From assembly GCF_030272615.1 (NCBI RefSeq), contig NC_081413.1, positions 559,587,945-559,651,944 of the forward strand: a DNA stretch of 64,000 bases. Direction: 5' to 3'. Origin of the DNA: Cryptomeria japonica (taxonomy: Eukaryota > Streptophyta > Pinopsida > Cupressales > Cupressaceae). The notes under the pieces are model-generated. The model saw only the letters and a program-made list of their open reading frames with translations, ran no database searches and was not told the DNA's origin. The position numbers and the translations under genes are program-made. This document shows, one piece after another, positions 1 through 10,237 of this stretch; position 1 is the stretch's first letter; the number at the start of each line of letters is the position of its first letter.

Positions 1-1431
1 AGTAACAAGATTGCAAGATTGAGATTAAGTGATGAAAAGTTGTAAACACAAGGATAAAAGGAGAATACAGATGTGTACCTGGGGTTAAAATCTGAGTGGA
101 AATGTTCGGGACGGGGGCGCGGGCACCACTGTCCTGATTCTGCACCTGAAACTGTTGTTTTGCAACCTGAAAAGCTGTTAGAAAAATGTTGAAACTGCTA
201 TCTGACAGAAGGACCAGGGCGCCCAGTGCCCCTGTCCTGGCAGGACTAGGGCGCTCCACGCCCCTGTCCTGGTCTTTTTCTCTGAAATTTGGTGTGTTGT
301 TCCGTCTCAGTCTGCTTCCGTCGGATCTGCAACTTGCGACGTCGTCTAAATCCTGAAACCTACACTTATATCTGAAAAGGTATGGTGGGCGGCTATATAG
401 GGTTTTGCCTTAGTCAAACCCCTGCTTTGGTGATTTCCACCTCCACGAATAGCCAAGTTGTATTGTAAAAGTAATGTGTGTGCAGACCTTGTGTGTGTGC
501 AAGATCCTAAAATGCAAGTAAGCAAACTAGAGCAACCTAGAAAGTAAACCCTAATTGCTTGCAAATGATAATGTAAATGCTCTACATCAAGATGCAAAGT
601 GATCTAAAGCATGAATACAAATGATATAATGAGGCTTATGCAAAGACATGAAAACAACATGAAATCATACCCAACCCCAAAGGAGGGGTACAAGCCAAGC
701 TTCAGTCGGTGATCCCTTATTGCTTTTCAATGCCTTCAAAGCCCTAAATGGATGAATGAAATTGATGAATGCTTGATGGATGGATGTTGAATGTTGTTGA
801 AGTCTTCAAAGATCTGCTCTTTCGCTGCATAGAAGGCCCTTGAAACCAAAAATTTGGATCCTTTCAAATGAAGAAAGAGAGCTCTTATATATGAAACCCT
901 AGGTCTTAATTTCAACTTTTGGCCAACCTAGAGATTGAATCTCCCGCCAATTTCTTGGGGTTAAGCTTTATTTTATGATTGGATTGCGCTCCTAAAATTT
1001 CAGGAAAAATGTCCGGGACCATGTGCACTCCGGGCGCCATGGTCCTCTCCGGGCGCCATGGTCCTGACAACTTTTCACCAAATTTTCAAGGTCGTCGGAT
1101 ATGATGATTTTAGAGAGAATCCCGAAGTTACAGCTGATTTCGAGATGTTTTGACCCCCAAAATCAAGCCCCCAAGTTCAAAATAGGACCTAATTAGGGTT
1201 TTTGATTAAATGATGTATTGGAAGAATAAAATGAAAGGGGCACACTTTAATGAAAAGGGGCCCAACTTTATGATATGGGAGATGATAAAATAGAACCTTA
1301 GACCTAATTAATTTAATTAATTAAGTGCTAAAGGGGAAATGTAATGCAAAATGCAAAATGCGCCAAGGCGGGTGCTAAACTAGGTGTGAAATTGTACCAC
1401 CCTACTAGTGCGTACAATTTACGACGCTACA
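1..1431. other. LTR-like non-coding DNA with GC-rich hairpins
   Basis: No credible coding region is seen; every frame is broken and no conserved domain is recognisable. The stretch looks like retrotransposon LTR or leader DNA: AT-rich background with islands of GC-rich inverted repeats (212-271 and 1016-1060) and a TTAATTAA-rich patch near 1308-1325. It ends abruptly at 1431, where the truncated 3' LTR of Copia-B begins, so its boundary is a rearrangement or insertion edge. The element family was not identified. Confidence 0.4.
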
Positions 1432-2101
1432 GGATCATTACAATAAATTACAAATCAATTACAGTGGTTGAATAATCATCGCACCTCAATCTGATACTCT
1501 TTCAAACCCTTAGCTCATTCCGCTAAGCTTTTCGCACATTCCCAATAAATTCGCTCTTGATCGCACCAAAACATCATTCAAACACTTCACGTGGTTCCAG
1601 CCACGTCATCACCAACATTTGAACTTGATGTAGATCACCGCCAAACCAAAAATCATTACCGGTTAAGATGATTCTTTACCAGTCCTTAAACCCTAGCAAA
1701 AATACAACAGAAATCATAAACATGACTTTCAATAACCAAAACATAATGTGGTTTCGGTCAGATACATATTACAATGATACAATCTCTCATTCCAAACTGC
1801 AACACTTCAATCATCACCAATCGCCAAATCTAATGAAAACATTTCCTCATTTACCGATTAAGGTCTTAATTCCCAGTTTCCTATTTCTTTACCAATAAGG
1901 TCTTTCCAGTAGACCAAAAATACTAAGATGAAAAATTACAACATAGTAAAGATCAGTTTCCATCAATGTCAACACAAATAACTGATCAAAGTCATCCAAT
2001 CATGCAATCTCCATCTCTTCATCACAATGTCATCACAAACAGTCCTTTACTAGTTCAGTCATCATTCTTCATCTGCATCAGTTATGCCAATCATGTCAAC
2101 A
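1432..2101 (-). repeat. 3' LTR of Copia-B, truncated
   Basis: This matches the inner-to-outer part of the 5' LTR at 14734-15410 with scattered differences. The edge next to the element body is intact: read on the minus strand it begins TGTTGACATG directly after a purine-rich tract (complement at 2102-2113). The outer 730 bp or so, equivalent to 14003-14733, is missing, so no target duplication can be scored. The open frame at 1668-1898 lies inside this LTR and has a diverged counterpart at 14971-15201; it is not a gene. Confidence 0.8.
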
Positions 2102-2648
2102 TTCTCCCCCTTTGGCATTGATAGCAACACTGACTTAAACACCAACATATTCGACTAAAATCATGTTGTCTGCACTTCACTCTTTTGTCAGTTCTTCTCT
2201 TCTCCACCTGGAACTAAATCTTCATTTATTCTCCCCCTTTCTGGTACACATCTTCTCCTCCTTAGGATAATATATTTATTCTCCCCAATCATATTTGTTA
2301 TTCTCCCCCTTTGACAGCAATGTCAAAGGTGCATATGCATCGTCAGTCATCACATTTGTTGTTGTTGTTGTCTTCAACATCTCTACAAATCTCATCTAAG
2401 TTGATCCCCCTGTAGAGTAGCCATCATTTCATCAATCCATAGTGAAAAGTGTTCAATAAGCATACTGGATTGATGCATCTCCTGCATCCTAGTTTTTCTT
2501 GTGTAGGGGTCTAACCCCTAATTTTACCTTTGAGGTACTCAAAGGTAGTCTTCGGCAATGGTTTTGTGAAAATGTCTGCTAGCTACTCTTTGCTTGTCAC
2601 ATACTCCTTTCTGACTTGTCTTTCCTATACTCTCCCCCTTAGAAAGTG
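2102..2648 (-). pseudogene. Copia-B RNase H tail and polypurine-tract region
   Basis: On the minus strand, 2640-2530 reads as the end of a Copia RNase H, including the landmark A-D-I-F-T-K-P-L-P, with a stop just before it where the family usually has Gln. Between this and the 3' LTR the strand carries several AAAGGGGGAGAA-like tracts (complements at 2102-2113, 2229-2240, 2301-2312), only the first of which abuts the LTR. Short perfect inverted repeats sit beside them: CCTTTGACA with TGTCAAAGG (2308-2329), and CCTTTGAG with CTCAAAGG near 2525. About 85 codons of RNase H are missing between here and 10238. Confidence 0.7.
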
Positions 2649-3362
2649 ATACATTAATAATCATGTCATGAATAAACTAAATTCCACTGAATGATCAAAT
2701 GGTTGATCATACATCGATCATCATCTTCCAAGTATAAATTTGTGTTCACCAATCTACATTGAATATCGTGCATGATCTAAACCCTATCGATAGTGTGTAT
2801 CGACTACTTTCATCGATTTACCATAATCGATAATGTGTATCGATTTACCATAATCGATAATGTATATCGATTAATGATTCTTCATTTTAACATATTGATT
2901 GTGAATCAATTGTGTTAAATGAATTGTTAACTATCGATAATGAATCGGTTTTGTAAATGAATCAATTTGTGTTAATGGATTATAAACTACCGATTATGAA
3001 TCGGTATGATGTTTGTAATAATTAATGAATAGACATATCGGTGGAGAGACATCTCTCCACACATGTGGAGACATAGCTATCCATCGATGTGTCTTCTCAC
3101 CCATATATATAATTCACGAATAGATCGGTGAAGGGTGTTATAGAAGTCGATAAGTACATGCCTTTGAAGATCGGTCCATTTTTCACACTCAACAATATAA
3201 TCATACTTGGTGAATGAACTTACTATGTGCATTTATTATTTCCTCCTTACACTTGCAGCAACCTGCAAGATTCATAGGTTAGTAAGAGCATCATTTATGA
3301 AACATAAAAAATTAAAAGATACCTCTAATTATATCCACTAAGAAATCTAATCTACATCAACA
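2649..3362 (+). repeat. 5' LTR of Copia-A, 5'-truncated
   Basis: Homology with the 3' LTR starts at 2649 (equivalent to about 9317) and runs to the terminal ACATCAACA at 3362. The first 130 bp or so of the LTR, present at 9185-9316, are absent. The LTR is rich in short hairpins built on ATCGAT- or CCGAT-type arms (2788-3007), and in GGAGAGA/TCTCTCC and CTCCACA/TGTGGAG inverted repeats at 3041-3072. Confidence 0.85.
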
Positions 3363-3378
3363 TGGTATCAAAGAAAGG
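3363..3378 (+). promoter_or_regulatory. Primer-binding site of Copia-A
   Basis: TGGTATCAAAG follows the LTR end directly. It matches the 3' end of plant initiator tRNA-Met (TGGTATCAGAGC) with one difference in the shared stretch. This fixes the 5' LTR boundary and the plus orientation. Confidence 0.8.
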
Positions 3379-3464
3379 TCAAGGAAGATCCGATTAGATT
3401 TGAGATAGTAGATTATCTAGAATATCATTTTGCTCTTAAGAAAAATCACATTCCTTTCTTTATA

Positions 3465-4285
3465 ATGGCAAGCGGAGTCAAATTCGAAGATCATCTTGAA
3501 GCAGCGTCTAACTTTGTATCATGGAAGTTTACAATCATGCTTACCTTGAAGTAAAATGAACTAGATTCATTTATAAAGGGAAACATACCTGAACCAAACG
3601 GTGATGTTGAGAAAATTCAATGGAACAAGAACAATGGAAAAGCCATGAAAGTGATCGTGGATGCAGCTAGAGATCATATAGTTCCAATTATTTCAAAGTA
3701 TGACATAGAATACCGCATGATCAAATCACTCGAAGACATGTATGAAATAAACAATACCAGCAGATCTCTCGCATTGAAAAGACAACTCCATCATGTGAAG
3801 ATGAATAAGGGAGAAACTGTCACATCATATTTTATGAGGATCACTATATTAAGGGACCAACTTTCTACATGTGGTCATCTAATTGATGACAAGGAATTAA
3901 CGTTGATGGCTCTAAATGGACTCCCAACTTCATGGGAATCATTTCTTCAAGGATTAAGTGCACGTTCAAAGCTCCCCAAGTTTCATTGGTTGAAGATGGA
4001 TTGCATTCAAGAAGAATCCAGATTGATCACCAGGAGGATTGACCAAAATATCACCAATGAAGACATTCATGTGTTGAATTCTCACTCTCAGAAGAAAGGG
4101 AAAAAGAGGAACTTCAAGAGGAAGAAGGACAAGGGCACCAATACAAAAGGCTCTTCCAAAAGAATGAGGGACATATCCCAAGTGAAGTGTTTCAAATGTG
4201 ATAAGTATGGACATTATGCCCTGAAGTGTCTAGATAGACCAAAACAACAAGCCTCCATTGTTGAAATTGAAAAGCTAGCATGGAG
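3465..4285 (+). pseudogene. Copia-A gag
   Basis: The likely start ATG is at 3465 (M-A-S-G-V-K-F-E-D); a TAA at about 3552 breaks the frame where Gln would fit, so the longest open part starts at 3645. The protein resembles Copia gag polyproteins, with a helical N-terminal region and then a basic linker rich in Lys and Arg. A CCHC zinc knuckle, C-F-K-C-D-K-Y-G-H-Y-A-L-K-C, lies at about 4189-4230. A frameshift near 4280 moves the reading into the protease frame. Gag would package element RNA. Confidence 0.8.
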
Positions 4286-7200
4286 AATGAACCTAAGAAG
4301 TTTGTCTTCTATTCAGCCTTATCAAGCCAAGTCTCAACCAGCCTCAACACCTGGGTGATTGATAGTGGAGCCTCACGTCGCATCATCGGATTCAGAGAAC
4401 ACCTAGACACTATGGTAGAGAATTTTGATGAGGAAGTAACCATTGGGGATGATTATAACTACCCAATCAAAGGGATTGGAACCTGTAACATAAATCTGAA
4501 ATCAGGCATATCACTTCAGCGCACAGGAGTATTATTTGTGCCAAGGATAAAGAGAAATCTAGTATCCATTTTTGTACTTGAATACAAAGGGTATAGGATA
4601 ACCTTTATGGAAGGCAAAGTTATAGCATGGCCAAAGTGTTACTACTTATCAAGTTGCCATTAGTTTCATGTCAAAGTTATTCTATATACTCTAGTCAGTT
4701 ATCTCTACCGAGATATTCAGTCGGTATGCACAGTCTAGCTGGTTATTGAAGAAAGTAGTCTCAAAATGTAGTATACACCGAGTTGTCTACCCAATATCAT
4801 TTCATGTCTACCGAGTAGCAAAGATGACACACCGAGTTGATACACACCAAGTGAAACGTGTTACCAGATTCATTGAACCTAGACATACATATGAAAACGT
4901 GTTACAAGATCGAGGCACATCTAACCGTTATCACATTGGAAATTGCACTTAAAGATTGTGTATGATTTTGAGGTCATCTAACCAATGAAATAATTTGCAT
5001 GGTTATTCATTCGATAAATCATATTTGTAAGATCGAAGCAATGAATGGATCACCGTCATAAGAGATCTATTTATACAGCATGAGTTAAGAATTAAAAAGT
5101 GTGTGTGTGCATGAGTGTAAGAAGACTGTTACAGAGACACAGAGGTCACCGAGAAGGTTTTCAGAGAACAGTCGAAGAACAGAGTAAACATAAGGGTTTA
5201 CCGAGTTACTATATGGGTTATCGAGGTATGCTATAAGCAAGGTAACTTATTCTGAGCACATAGAATCTGCTATAACATTCCAGATGTAAAGTTGCAGATA
5301 TTTGTAATGATTTTATTGTAATATTTTGAAGTTGTAAGAGAAACCTTTAATAGGGTAAAAGACTCTAATCAAGTCTATAAATTTTAAAGCCTCTAACCAG
5401 GTGCAGCATTTAGATGAAGTGTTGTGAAATCCTTTAGCAAGGTAAATCTAACAAATCTTGTTACTCCTAAGAGGGTAAGCTATCAGAAATAGCTAAACAT
5501 GTAGCTCTAACCGAGCACTCTTTATTATTGCAGTAGTGAAGTTGTGGGTGCCATCCCCACCACAGTTTTTCTCTCTAACCAAGAGTTTCTACGTAACCAA
5601 AATATATGTGTTATGGAGTGAATCATGTATGATTGTTATCTATTTGTTTTAGCTTTATATTATGTTACTGCACTATTCGGTTTATGCATAATAGTAAAGT
5701 TATTATTGAAGAAAAGTTTTGGAGTACTGATTCACCCCTCCCCTCTCAGTACATTAGCTTTCCATATCAGGCCTAACACAAAGAACTCCATAATCAAGAA
5801 GGCTCATGCTATAGGAATCAGACACGGATGCCTTTACAAACTATGCACTGCTCCCACTCAAGCCCTAATTCATGAGACTTCAAATTCAAACGAGATTTGG
5901 CACAAAAGATTAGGGCATCTCCATTTTTCATGCTCTACCCTCCATAGAGAAAATTGTGATTGGTTTGCCTAAGCTAAACCAAAATCATGAAGGAACATGC
6001 AAGGGTTGTGCCCTAGGAAAGAATACAAAGGGAAATTTCCACACTACTAATAGCAAATCTAAAAATGTATTAGAACTAATTCATTCTAATTTATGTGGAC
6101 CCGTGTTTGTAACCTCTATAGGAGGATTCTTGTACTATGTAATATTTGTAGATGACTTATTTAGGAAAACTTGGATATATTTTCTTAAATGTAAAGAGTC
6201 TGAAGAAATCCTTATGAGGTTCAAGAAATTCAAAGCTCTTGTAGAAAACCTATCAGGGAAGAAAATCAAAACATTAAGAACAGACGATGGGGGGGAATAT
6301 GCTTCGGACATTTTTAAGGAGTTTTGTGTAAATGTTGGAATTAGGAGGGAGTTTACTATACCTTATAATCCCCAACAAAATGGGGTGGCGGAAAGAAAGA
6401 ATAGGACTATAGTAGAAGCTGCTAGAGCTATGATGTATGATCAAAACATAGAAACTTCATTTTGGGTCGAAGCCTCTAGAATAGTTGTCTACATCTAAAA
6501 TAGATGTCCTCATTCACTTTTAGACAACAAAACACCTGAAGAAGCATTCAGTGGCATCAAACCTAATATAAGTCATCTAAGAATCTTTGTTTGTCCTGTG
6601 TACTTACATATAACTAAAGAAAAGAGGTCTAAGTTAGAACCCTCAGGCATAAAAGGAGTGTTTGTAGGCTATAGTGAAACATCTAAAGCCTATAGGATAT
6701 ACATACCTGGTCAAAGATTAATTGAACTTAGAAGAGATGTCCTTTTTGAGGAAGACATTGCATTCAGGAGATCCAAAATCTCTCTTGAGATAGAAGATCA
6801 AGATCCTCCTAACAATATGGTAGAGGATCATTCTCCTAAGATTTAGAGGGAGACTCTTGAAGAAACTGATAGTGAAGGTCAAATTGCTCCCTTAAATGAA
6901 CGTAGTAATGAAAACTGAAAGAGGCCTCTTTGGGCTAGGAAGATGATTCAAGAAGCCAAGAATTATACAGCACCAAAGGGAACCTTTAGGGAAAGCAAGA
7001 GACCTCATAGATTCTCTAGTTATGTTGCCTTGATGAGTGAGATCATAAATTCTAAACCATCCTGTGTTAAAGAGGCTCTCAATCATCAAGTGTGGAAAGA
7101 TGCTATGTCGGAAGAGTATCAGTCCATTATTAAAAAAAATGATGTATGGGACATCGTACCAAGACCTAAAGAAAAATTTGTTGTATCATCAAAATGGCTC

Positions 7201-8589
7201 TTCAAGATCAAACATGTTGCAGATGGTAGCATTGAAAAATGCAAAGCCCGGTTTGTTGCCAGAGGTTTCTCTCAGAAAGAGGGAATTGATTATGAAGAGA
7301 TATTTGCCCCTCTTGCCTGTTACACTTTAGTTAGAGCTGTAATTGCTATTGCAGCATCAAAGGGATGGAAGATCCATCAGATGGATGTGAAAACTCCATT
7401 CCTGAATGGTGCGATTGAGGAGGAAGTCAATCTAGAGAAACCTGAAGGATTTTTTGTACCTAAGGTTGAATCACATGTTTTCATATTGAAGAAAGCTTTG
7501 TATGGACTCAAATGGGCCCCTAGAGCCTGGTATGAAAGAATTGATCACTACCTCTTGGGGTTAGGTTTTTCCAAGAATGATGCAGATCCAAACCTCTACT
7601 TTAAGTTAATTGATGGTGATATGTTAAATTTTATTTTATATGTTGATGGCATGTTAATCACAGGAGAAGATCACCTAATTACCCAGTGTAAAAAGGACTT
7701 GGCTTCAGAATTTGATATGAAGGATTTGGGCATCCTACATTACTTCCTTGGATTAAAAGTTTGGCGGCAGACATGTGGCATCTCTCTGAGTCAAGGAAAG
7801 TATACTATTGACATTTTGAAGAGGTTTGGAATGATGGAGTGCAGACCCATGTCTACACCTATGGAAACAAATCTACACAAATTGAAGGAAGCAGCAATAG
7901 ACTCAGAATTTGTAGATCCCACTCTCTACAGATAGATAATTGGATCCTTGATGTATTTGGTCAACACTCGACCTAATATTTGTTATCCAGTGAATGCACT
8001 TAGCCAGTTTATGTGTGAACCAAAGGAGATACATCTTGTTGTAGCAAAACACATTCTGAGATACCTTCAAGGCTCAATTGGATATGGTCTTAGATACAAA
8101 CATGTAGACCTAGATCTACATGGATACACTGACTCAGATTGTGTTAGAAGTGTGATTGATCTGAAAACCACATCAGGATGTTGCTTCAGTTTAGGATCAT
8201 AAATGATCTCATGGATCAGTAGAAAACAATCCTTAGTTGCATAGAGCTCTACAAAAATTGAGTACATTGCAGCCTCCATGGGAGAAAGAGAAGTAGTGTG
8301 GCTTAGGAAATTGCTTGTAGGACTGTTTGGTCAGCCCTTAAATCCTACTGTCATCCATTGTGACAACTAGAGTTGCATCAAGCTTTCAGTGAATCCAGTG
8401 TTTCATGATAGATCAAAACACATTGAGATTCCTTATCGCTATGTTAGAAACATGGTAGAAAGGAATGTGATCTAGTTGGAGTATATTAGTACAAGTGATC
8501 AAACAACAGACATCCTCACCAAGCCACTCTCCAAGATAAAGGTTGAATATTTTCGAGATAAACATGGTATGGTTGAAAATGTAAATTAA
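4286..8589 (+). pseudogene. Copia-A pol: protease, integrase, RT, RNase H
   Basis: The protease site is D-S-G-A (about 4362). Integrase covers 5784-6846, with a catalytic-core motif D-D-G-G-E-Y and N-P-Q-Q-N-G-V-A-E-R. Reverse transcriptase covers 6943-7935, with F-L-N-G and L-Y-G-L-K landmarks; its active site reads Y-V-D-G at about 7639 instead of Y-V-D-D, so one catalytic Asp is lost. RNase H runs from about 7936 to 8589 and ends with D-I-L-T-K-P-L. In-frame stops at 6496, 7933, 8200, 8242, 8368 and 8470 and several frameshifts show decay. The frame is continuous across the solo LTR at 4637-5778 once that insertion is discounted. Confidence 0.85.
4637..5778 (+). mobile_element. Solo LTR inside Copia-A pol
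   Basis: It begins TGTTACTAC and ends GGCCTAACA, giving TGTTA/TAACA inverted termini. It is flanked by the 5 bp direct repeat CAAAG (4632-4636 and 5779-5783). Its position interrupts the protease-integrase junction, and the coding frame resumes in register on the other side. The 3' part carries an LTR signature shared with Copia-B: a CCCACCACAG-like patch near 5555, and an ACTGATTCACCC/CTCTCAGTA inverted motif near 5725-5750. There is no internal domain, so it is an LTR-LTR recombination product. Its orientation is inferred from the shared motif. Confidence 0.85.
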
Positions 8590-9184
8590 ATTTGAGATTG
8601 AGTCTCTAATTATTTTATTTGTACTAATATTTAAAGATGTTTAATGTGTAAACTCTTTATTGTCATGTGTGTGACTCCATGACTTCATGGGCCCCTGTGG
8701 ATAATGTTGAAAGGTGATGAATTTTCAATAATGAACACTCGTATCTAATTGATATTGTGAGGTGATGACTTTACAATGATCAATTTTACTATCATGACGG
8801 ATATCATGTGACTTGATATCTGTGGACATATCATGATAGTTAATATCTCTTAGATATTATGGTAGATGTCATGAGACTTGATTTCATTAAATAAACCATA
8901 ATAACTCTGCAAGAGATCATCATGGTGGATATTATGAGTCTTAATATCCGTGGATATGCCATGATCTGATATCCATTATGGTACAGGCATCATGAGATGT
9001 GATGTCAAGTGCACATACCATAAAGATGGGTATTTATGGGATATGGTGAATATCATGTGACTTGTTATTCTTGGTTATACCATATCTCTTGATATCTCGA
9101 TAAGGTATCTCTCTTCCTGCACAATTAATGGATCTCTTGTGTTATGCTCTTGGATAGATTTTATCCTCCCTAGCTAAGAGGGAG
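8590..9184 (+). repeat. Copia-A 3' untranslated region with hairpin array
   Basis: Between the RNase H stop and the 3' LTR, 8662-9086 is almost entirely a chain of hairpins. Six share a loop like TGTGACT or TGAGACT: 8662-8683, 8789-8839, 8856-8902, 8914-8967, 8976-9023 and 9040-9086. Two others share the loop GGTGATGA (8707-8728, 8748-8785). Stem sequences differ between hairpins but stay self-complementary, for example CTATCATGA with TCATGATAG, AGATCAT with ATGATCT, and GATATGGT with ACCATATC. The stretch ends in a purine tract (AAGAGGGAG, 9176-9184) that abuts the LTR and is the likely polypurine tract. Confidence 0.8.
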
Positions 9185-10237
9185 TGTTAATGATGATAGC
9201 TTCAGTCAGATAAATATGATCATGAATGAGACTTACATCATTGGAATGATTTATAATGTATACCAATATACATAATAATAATAATTGAATTTACTATTAT
9301 TATATATATTAATATGCATACATTAATAATCATGTCATGAATAAACTAAATTCAACTGAATGATCAAATGGTTGATCATACATCGATCATCATCTTCCAA
9401 GTATAAATATGTGTTCACCAATCTACATTGAATATCGTGCATGATCTAAACCCTGTCGATAGTGTGTATCGACTACTTTCATCAATTTACCATAATCGAT
9501 AATGTCTATCGATTTATAATAATTAATAATGTATATTGATTAATGATTCTTCATTTTAACATACCGATTGTGAATCGGTTGTGTTAAATGAATTGTTAAC
9601 TATGGATAATGAATCGGTTTTGTAAATGAATCGGTTTTGTGTTAATGGATTATAAACTACCGATTATGAATCAGTATGATGTTTGTAATAATTAATTAAT
9701 AGATATATCGGTGGAGAGACATGTCTCCACATGTGTGGAGACATGTCTATCCATCGATGTGTCTTCTCACCCATATATATAATCCATGAATAGATCGGTG
9801 AAGGGTGTTACAGCAATCGATAAGTACATGCCTTTGAAGATCGGTCCATTATTCACACTCAACAATATAATCATACTTGGCGAATTAACTTACTGTGTGC
9901 ATTTATTATTTCCTCCTTACACTTGCAGCAACCTGCAAGATGTGGAGACATTTCTCTCCACCGATATATCTTCTCACCCATATATATAATCCATGAATAG
10001 ATCGGTGAAGGGTGTTACAGCAATCGATAAGTACATGCCTTTGAAGATCAGTCCATTATTCACACTCAACAATATAATCATACTTGGCGAATTAACTTAC
10101 TATGTGCATTTATTATTTCCTCCTTACACTTGCAGCAACCTGCAAGATTCATAGGTTAGTAAGAGCATCATTTGTGAAACATAAAATTAAAAGATACCTC
10201 TAATTATATCTACTAAGAAATCTAATCTACATCAACA
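9185..10237 (+). repeat. 3' LTR of Copia-A with internal duplication
   Basis: It starts TGTTAATGATG right after the purine tract and ends ACATCAACA, matching the 5' LTR end. A segment of about 210 bp (roughly 9735-9940, from the GTGGAGACAT motif through CAACCTGCAAGA) is repeated at 9941-10150. This duplication is absent from the 5' LTR, so it arose in one copy after or during insertion. An inverted repeat with 15 bp arms and a 2 bp centre lies at 9717-9748. Confidence 0.85.

Larger units (their letters stand above)
2649..10237 (+). mobile_element. Ty1/Copia retrotransposon Copia-A (inner)
   Basis: A plus-strand Copia element inserted in the RNase H region of Copia-B. It has a 5' LTR truncated at its start (2649-3362), a primer-binding site at 3363, gag, protease, integrase, RT and RNase H ending at 8589, a long structured 3' untranslated stretch, and a full 3' LTR (9185-10237). 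Premature stops and frameshifts make it inactive. The integrase start is interrupted by a solo LTR. The 3' LTR contains an internal duplication of about 210 bp that the 5' LTR lacks. Confidence 0.9.

Noticed and set aside
1668-1898. An open frame with a diverged partner at 14971-15201, suggesting a conserved small protein
   Set aside because: Both lie at the same place in the two LTRs of Copia-B, so the similarity is LTR identity and not protein conservation.
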